NCBI GenBank assembly: GCA_025966255.1
Contig: JAOPVG010000416.1
Location: forward strand, 1-8,326
Origin: Jatrophihabitans sp.
GTDB taxonomy: Bacteria > Actinomycetota > Actinomycetes > Mycobacteriales > Jatrophihabitantaceae
Direction: 5' to 3'
Length of the DNA stretch: 8,326 nucleotides
In this document: one piece after another, positions 5,152-8,326 of the stretch
Layout of the letters: each line of letters opens with the position of its first letter
How positions within the stretch are numbered: position 1 is the stretch's first letter
The notes under the pieces: generated by a model
The model's database searches: none
What the model was told of the DNA's origin: nothing
The model's input: the letters and a program-made list of their open reading frames with translations, nothing else
Made by a program: the position numbers and the translations under genes

Positions 5152-6600
5152 TCAGCTGGCGACGACCTGGTAGCTGCTCAGTGACGGGTCGGCGGCGTAG
5201 GCGATGCGTACGCCGCTGCGTGCCGCTGCAGCCAGCGCGGCGAGGGTCTCGGCGGTGATCATTTCGCCGGGCACGAGCAGCGGGATCCCAGGTGGGTACG
5301 GCGCGACCACTTCCGCGGCGATCCGGCCCACGGCCTGTTCGGCGGGGACCCTTTCGTGCTTGGCGAAGAACGCTTCCCGCGGCGTCAGAGGTGCGGGCGG
5401 CAGCGGCGGCTGCCACACCGGGGAGGTCGCGCGCCGGCGCGCTGCGGTCGGCTCCACCCGGGCCGCGGCGGTAGCCAGCTGCCGGCACAGCGCCGCGACT
5501 CGCTCGGTGTCGTCGAACATGGTGACGATCGGTAGCAGCGTGTCGTGATCGGCGCTCTCGAGCGGAAATCCGGCCGCGATCAGTTCCCGCTCCACGTCGT
5601 TGCCCGACAGCGATGTGGCCGTCAGAAGGACGACCAGCTTGGCCGGGTCGAAGCGTCCAGCCGGAAAGTCGTCCGGGCCGGGGACTGTCGCACCGGCAAG
5701 CGCCGGCTCCCTGCGCAGTGTGTCTCGCGCCTCGGCCACGTTGTCGACGAGCAACTGCAACAACTGCGTCCCGATCGGCGCGGCCAGCAAGGCCCGCGCG
5801 GCGTCGACGCTCGCGAGGATGGATCCGGCCGGGCTGGTCGTCGCCGTGGCCTCGAAGCCGCGATCGAGACGGTCGCGATCGAGCAACCCGGTACGGGCGA
5901 CCGCGATCGAACCCTGGCTGTACGCCGGCAGCATCTTGTGGGCGCTCGTGATCATCGCGTCGGCTCCGAGGGCCGGCGCGTGCGCGGGGTAAGCCGGATG
6001 GAACCCCAGGTGGGCGCCCCAGGCCTGATCGACGATGACTGGGATCCCGCGTGCGTGCGCGAGCTCGATCGCAGCCGCGATGTCGGAGATAGTGCCCACG
6101 TAGCTCGGTTCGACGAGGAACAGGCCCACGGCATCCGGGTGCGCCTGCACCGCGGCGGACAGCGCCGGCAGCGACAGACCGGTGGGCAGTCCGAACTTCG
6201 GGTCGATGTCATTGGGCAGCCAGACCGGCGTCAACCCCGCGAGGATGAGACCGAGCAAGGTGCTGCGGTGCGCCGATCGGGACACCAGGACGGTGTCTCC
6301 GGGTTGACCGACGGCCAGCGCCAACGCCTGATTGGGGTGCGTGGAGCCGCCGGTCGAGTACCGGCACCAGTCACCGCCCCACTGCTGGGCACCGAGCTCC
6401 TCGGCCGCGGCCAGGGCGACGGTCGCTTCCTTCACCGACCCGAGGCCACCGAACAGCGGGACGTCCGAAGCCAGTAGCCGGCCGAGGTCGGGCCACACCT
6501 CACCCGCCCGGTGCTTGTGGCCGGGGATGGTGAACGGCGCGCCCGGGTCGTCGACGAAACGCTGCCACGCCGTGAGCAACGACGACTGCGGGAACGTCAC
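5152..6600 (-). CDS. Orn/Lys/Arg decarboxylase-type fold-I PLP enzyme
   Basis: A 482-residue protein with the two-domain layout of the compact Gram-positive-type Orn/Lys/Arg decarboxylases. Landmarks are FTIPGHKHRAG (23-33), the phosphate-binding loop STGGSTHPNQA (82-92), SRSAHRS (107-113) with H111 expected to stack on PLP, and EPSYVGTISDI (164-174). VIVDQAWGAHLGFHPAYP (188-205) contains D191 for the pyridine nitrogen, and SAHKMLPAYSQGS (219-231) contains Schiff-base lysine K222. The C-terminal domain includes AKHERVPAEQAVG and APYPPGIPLLVPGE. It would decarboxylate a basic amino acid to putrescine, cadaverine or agmatine; the substrate is not decidable from sequence. The DQAW residues stand where DEAH is common in this family, and this could affect specificity. 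The GTG start at 6600 overlaps the stop of the RpiR-type gene (GTGA), implying translational coupling and joint expression with the regulator and amidotransferase. Confidence 0.92.
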   Translation of the reverse strand: MTFPQSSLLTAWQRFVDDPGAPFTIPGHKHRAGEVWPDLGRLLASDVPLFGGLGSVKEATVALAAAEELGAQQWGGDWCRYSTGGSTHPNQALALAVGQPGDTVLVSRSAHRSTLLGLILAGLTPVWLPNDIDPKFGLPTGLSLPALSAAVQAHPDAVGLFLVEPSYVGTISDIAAAIELAHARGIPVIVDQAWGAHLGFHPAYPAHAPALGADAMITSAHKMLPAYSQGSIAVARTGLLDRDRLDRGFEATATTSPAGSILASVDAARALLAAPIGTQLLQLLVDNVAEARDTLRREPALAGATVPGPDDFPAGRFDPAKLVVLLTATSLSGNDVERELIAAGFPLESADHDTLLPIVTMFDDTERVAALCRQLATAAARVEPTAARRRATSPVWQPPLPPAPLTPREAFFAKHERVPAEQAVGRIAAEVVAPYPPGIPLLVPGEMITAETLAALAAAARSGVRIAYAADPSLSSYQVVAS

Positions 6601-7481
6601 GGCCGAAGCAACTCGTGCGCGCGGCCGTCGTCCCAGATCGCCATCCGGGTCTGCGCTGCGTCCCCGAGGCGCTCCATCACCGGCACCACGAGCAGTTCGG
6701 CCATCATGAATTCGGCCGTCTCGCTGTAGTACGGCGAGGGCGACGCAACGGCGGTGGGCAGCACGACGTCGGCGTCGGCCGCCGCGGGCGAGAGCTGTTC
6801 ATCGGTGACCAGCACGATCGTCGCGCCGTGCCTGCGGACGGTCGCCGCCAGTTCGACGGTGCTGCGCTGGTAGCGGGTCACGTCGATCAGCACGTAGACG
6901 TCGCGGCGACCGATGTCGAGCACCTGGCCGAGGTCGACGCCCAGCGGGTCGGAAAGGTAACGAACCTTCGGGCGCACCTGCTCCAGGTGCAGGCTCAGGT
7001 ATTCGGCGAGCAGGCGGGTGAAGCGGCCGCCCGCGACGAAGAGACGGCGCGAGGTGTCGCTGATGAGGTCGATGGCGGCATCGAGGTCGGCCGGCGGAAT
7101 TGCCGCCAGCGAGTCGAGGGCCACCTTGGTCATCTCCGTCGCCCGGCGCACGAGCAGCTCGGACTGCGAGCCGGCGTCGAGCTGGCGCGTCGCCCGGGCC
7201 AGCGGACCGGTGGAGCGCCGGGTGAGCTCCGCGCGCAGATGGGCCTGCAGCGCCGGAAACCCTTCGTAGCCCATCGCCTGGGCGAAGCGCACGACGCTCG
7301 GCGCGCTCACCGACGCGCGGTAGGCCAGCTCCGCGACGGTGCTGAGGCCGGCACTCGGGTAGTCCGACAGCAGCGTGCGCGCCACCTTGCGTTCGGCCGG
7401 GCGGAGTTCGGTCATCCGGTTCCGCACGCGATCAGCGACAGTGGCCGCGTGGGCATCCTCGTCCGGCACCGCTGGTGTCAC
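6597..7481 (-). CDS. MurR/RpiR family transcriptional regulator (HTH-SIS)
   Basis: A 294-residue regulator. The N-terminal HTH_6 domain (about 20-95) includes RPAERKVARTLLSDYPSAGL, then TVAELAYRASVSAPSVVRF (48-66) with the recognition helix, and MGYEGFPALQAHL. A SIS domain covers about 134-272. In usual RpiR proteins the SIS domain binds a phosphosugar through a GxGxS loop and a SxSGxT motif. Here these read VAGGRFTRLLAEYL (149-162) and IDVTRYQRSTVEL (199-211), so the standard ligand residues are absent and the effector is probably not a common sugar phosphate. The start is GTG 7481, whose last two bases form part of the TGA of the amidotransferase gene (GTGA); an AGGA lies eight bases upstream. 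The frame stays open to the right, but that part is antisense-frame shadow of the amidotransferase. It probably controls its own operon; no binding site is proven. Confidence 0.93.
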   Translation of the reverse strand: MTPAVPDEDAHAATVADRVRNRMTELRPAERKVARTLLSDYPSAGLSTVAELAYRASVSAPSVVRFAQAMGYEGFPALQAHLRAELTRRSTGPLARATRQLDAGSQSELLVRRATEMTKVALDSLAAIPPADLDAAIDLISDTSRRLFVAGGRFTRLLAEYLSLHLEQVRPKVRYLSDPLGVDLGQVLDIGRRDVYVLIDVTRYQRSTVELAATVRRHGATIVLVTDEQLSPAAADADVVLPTAVASPSPYYSETAEFMMAELLVVPVMERLGDAAQTRMAIWDDGRAHELLRP

Positions 7482-8326
7482 GCCACCAGTCCTGACGGGT
7501 CGTGCTCCGCGATGAGCAGGTGCCGCATCTCCAGCGTGCCGAGATCGACGCTGGTCACTGACTCCTCCGGCAACGCGGTCCAGTCCTGGGCGGTCAGCCC
7601 CGACGAGGCGAAGATCAATGATCCGTCGGCGGTGCGGACCCAGCGCATCAGGAAGTACGCCTCGACGTGATCGAGCGGGGCGCCGCCGGGCTGCGCGCGC
7701 AGTTCCTCGAGCGGCGCGGAGCGCGGTGAATTGGCGTGGACGATCACCAGCCGGTCGGTGGTGAGCAGCAGCGCATTCAGGCTGGCGTCGGGGTACTGCA
7801 CGCGTAACGCGCTCGCTGCTCTCGCGGCCGCGACGGCAACGCGGTCCGGATCGCCGTCGTCGACGAGCCCCTGCCGGATGAGCGCGAAATACCGCTCGCT
7901 GTCGGTGTCGCCTTCGAGCTGGGCCGTCATCGCCGGCGTCAGCATCGCGTCGAGCGCGGTCCTCGGGGCGATAGCGCCGTTGTGGGCCAGGCTCATCCCG
8001 TCGGCCGAGAAGGGATGCGTGTTGGCCAGGTCGATCGCGTAGTGCTGGGTGGCCCAGCGAAGGTGGACCGTGCGGGCGCGGGCGACGCCCCGTCCGGCGA
8101 TCTCGGCAAAATGTGGATCGGCCGCCGCCGCGCGCGTCGAGCGGGAGGTGCGGAGCCGATCGCCAACCTCGGGTCGGCCGGGACCCTCGTCGCCGTCTTC
8201 CAGCCACGACGTGCCCCAACCGTCGCCGTGCAGTCGCGACAAGGCGGCGAACCGGTCCAGCTCCGAGTCGCCGATGAGCGTGCGCAAGCACGTCGGCGAC
8301 GCGGCGGCATAGCCGAGGAGACGGCA
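7478..8326 (-). CDS. Class II glutamine amidotransferase (Ntn hydrolase), 5' end just outside the window
   Basis: Read from the right edge, the first codons give CRLLGYAAASPTCLRTLIGD. The leading Cys is the N-terminal nucleophile of class II amidotransferases, normally residue 2, so only the start Met (predicted at 8327-8329) is missing and the full protein would have about 283 residues. Supporting motifs, counting that Met as 1, are GDGWG (35-39), HLRWAT (89-94), NTHPF (103-107), SLAHNGAI (113-120) and DTDSERYF (141-148). The layout resembles the stand-alone YafJ/EgtC-like group, which hydrolyses glutamine or gamma-glutamyl amides. No synthase domain is fused. EgtC of ergothioneine synthesis is a relative, but no other egt gene is visible here. 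It is the first gene seen in a coupled operon with the RpiR-type regulator and the decarboxylase. A TTG at 8287 is not the start, since it would delete the catalytic Cys. Confidence 0.92.
   Translation of the reverse strand, partial: CRLLGYAAASPTCLRTLIGDSELDRFAALSRLHGDGWGTSWLEDGDEGPGRPEVGDRLRTSRSTRAAAADPHFAEIAGRGVARARTVHLRWATQHYAIDLANTHPFSADGMSLAHNGAIAPRTALDAMLTPAMTAQLEGDTDSERYFALIRQGLVDDGDPDRVAVAAARAASALRVQYPDASLNALLLTTDRLVIVHANSPRSAPLEELRAQPGGAPLDHVEAYFLMRWVRTADGSLIFASSGLTAQDWTALPEESVTSVDLGTLEMRHLLIAEHDPSGLVA

Noticed and set aside
8285..8287. TTG as start of the amidotransferase gene
   Set aside because: Upstream in-frame codons give CRLLGYAAASPTC, including the catalytic N-terminal Cys, so the real start lies just past the right edge.
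7482..8291. Upstream extension of the RpiR-type frame by about 270 residues
   Set aside because: It lies entirely inside the amidotransferase gene in another frame, is Arg-rich and without motifs, and the GTG at 7481 in a GTGA overlap gives the normal family length.
2..8326. A single ornithine-metabolism cluster linking the ornithine cyclodeaminase-like gene with the Orn/Lys/Arg decarboxylase
   Set aside because: They lie over 4 kb apart on opposite strands with unrelated genes between them, and neither substrate is certain.

Overview
The window is very GC-rich and densely coded. Its G/C-ending codon use, frequent GTG starts, TANNNT -10 boxes placed 6-7 bases ahead of start codons (leaderless transcripts), DUF664/DinB-type protein and DypB-type peroxidase point to an actinobacterium, most likely Mycobacteriales (Mycobacterium/Mycolicibacterium or a near relative). 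I see no RNA genes, CRISPR arrays, insertion sequences or prophage genes. It looks like ordinary chromosome, and no gap between genes reaches 300 bases.

Left part (1-1827, + strand): the 3' part of an ornithine cyclodeaminase/ketimine reductase-family gene. It is followed by a two-gene unit, a DinB/DUF664 protein with a leaderless promoter and a TIGR00725 (LOG-like) nucleotide-binding protein starting 7 bases after the DinB stop. Middle (1874-3957): a DyP-type heme peroxidase on the minus strand, divergent from a SLC30A9-like cation diffusion facilitator on the plus strand, which is also apparently leaderless.

Right part (3970-8326, minus strand, read from right to left): a three-gene operon encodes a class II glutamine amidotransferase (its start Met lies just outside the window and its catalytic Cys is the first codon inside), a MurR/RpiR-type HTH-SIS regulator, and an Orn/Lys/Arg-type PLP decarboxylase. 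Both junctions are GTGA stop/start overlaps. Behind it lies an AlkZ/YcaQ-type winged-helix protein (probable DNA glycosylase) with its own predicted leaderless promoter. A perfect 9-bp inverted repeat sits directly upstream of that promoter, with a third copy of its core heptamer beside it.

Most worth following up: (i) the tightly coupled amidotransferase/RpiR/decarboxylase operon, possibly a regulated amino-acid or polyamine module, whose regulator lacks the usual sugar-phosphate-binding residues in its SIS domain; (ii) the inverted repeat at the AlkZ-like promoter; (iii) a DyP peroxidase of the encapsulin-cargo type with neither an encapsulin gene beside it nor a recognisable cargo-loading tail. 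No gene here is of a wholly unknown class. Any novelty lies in gene combination and regulation.
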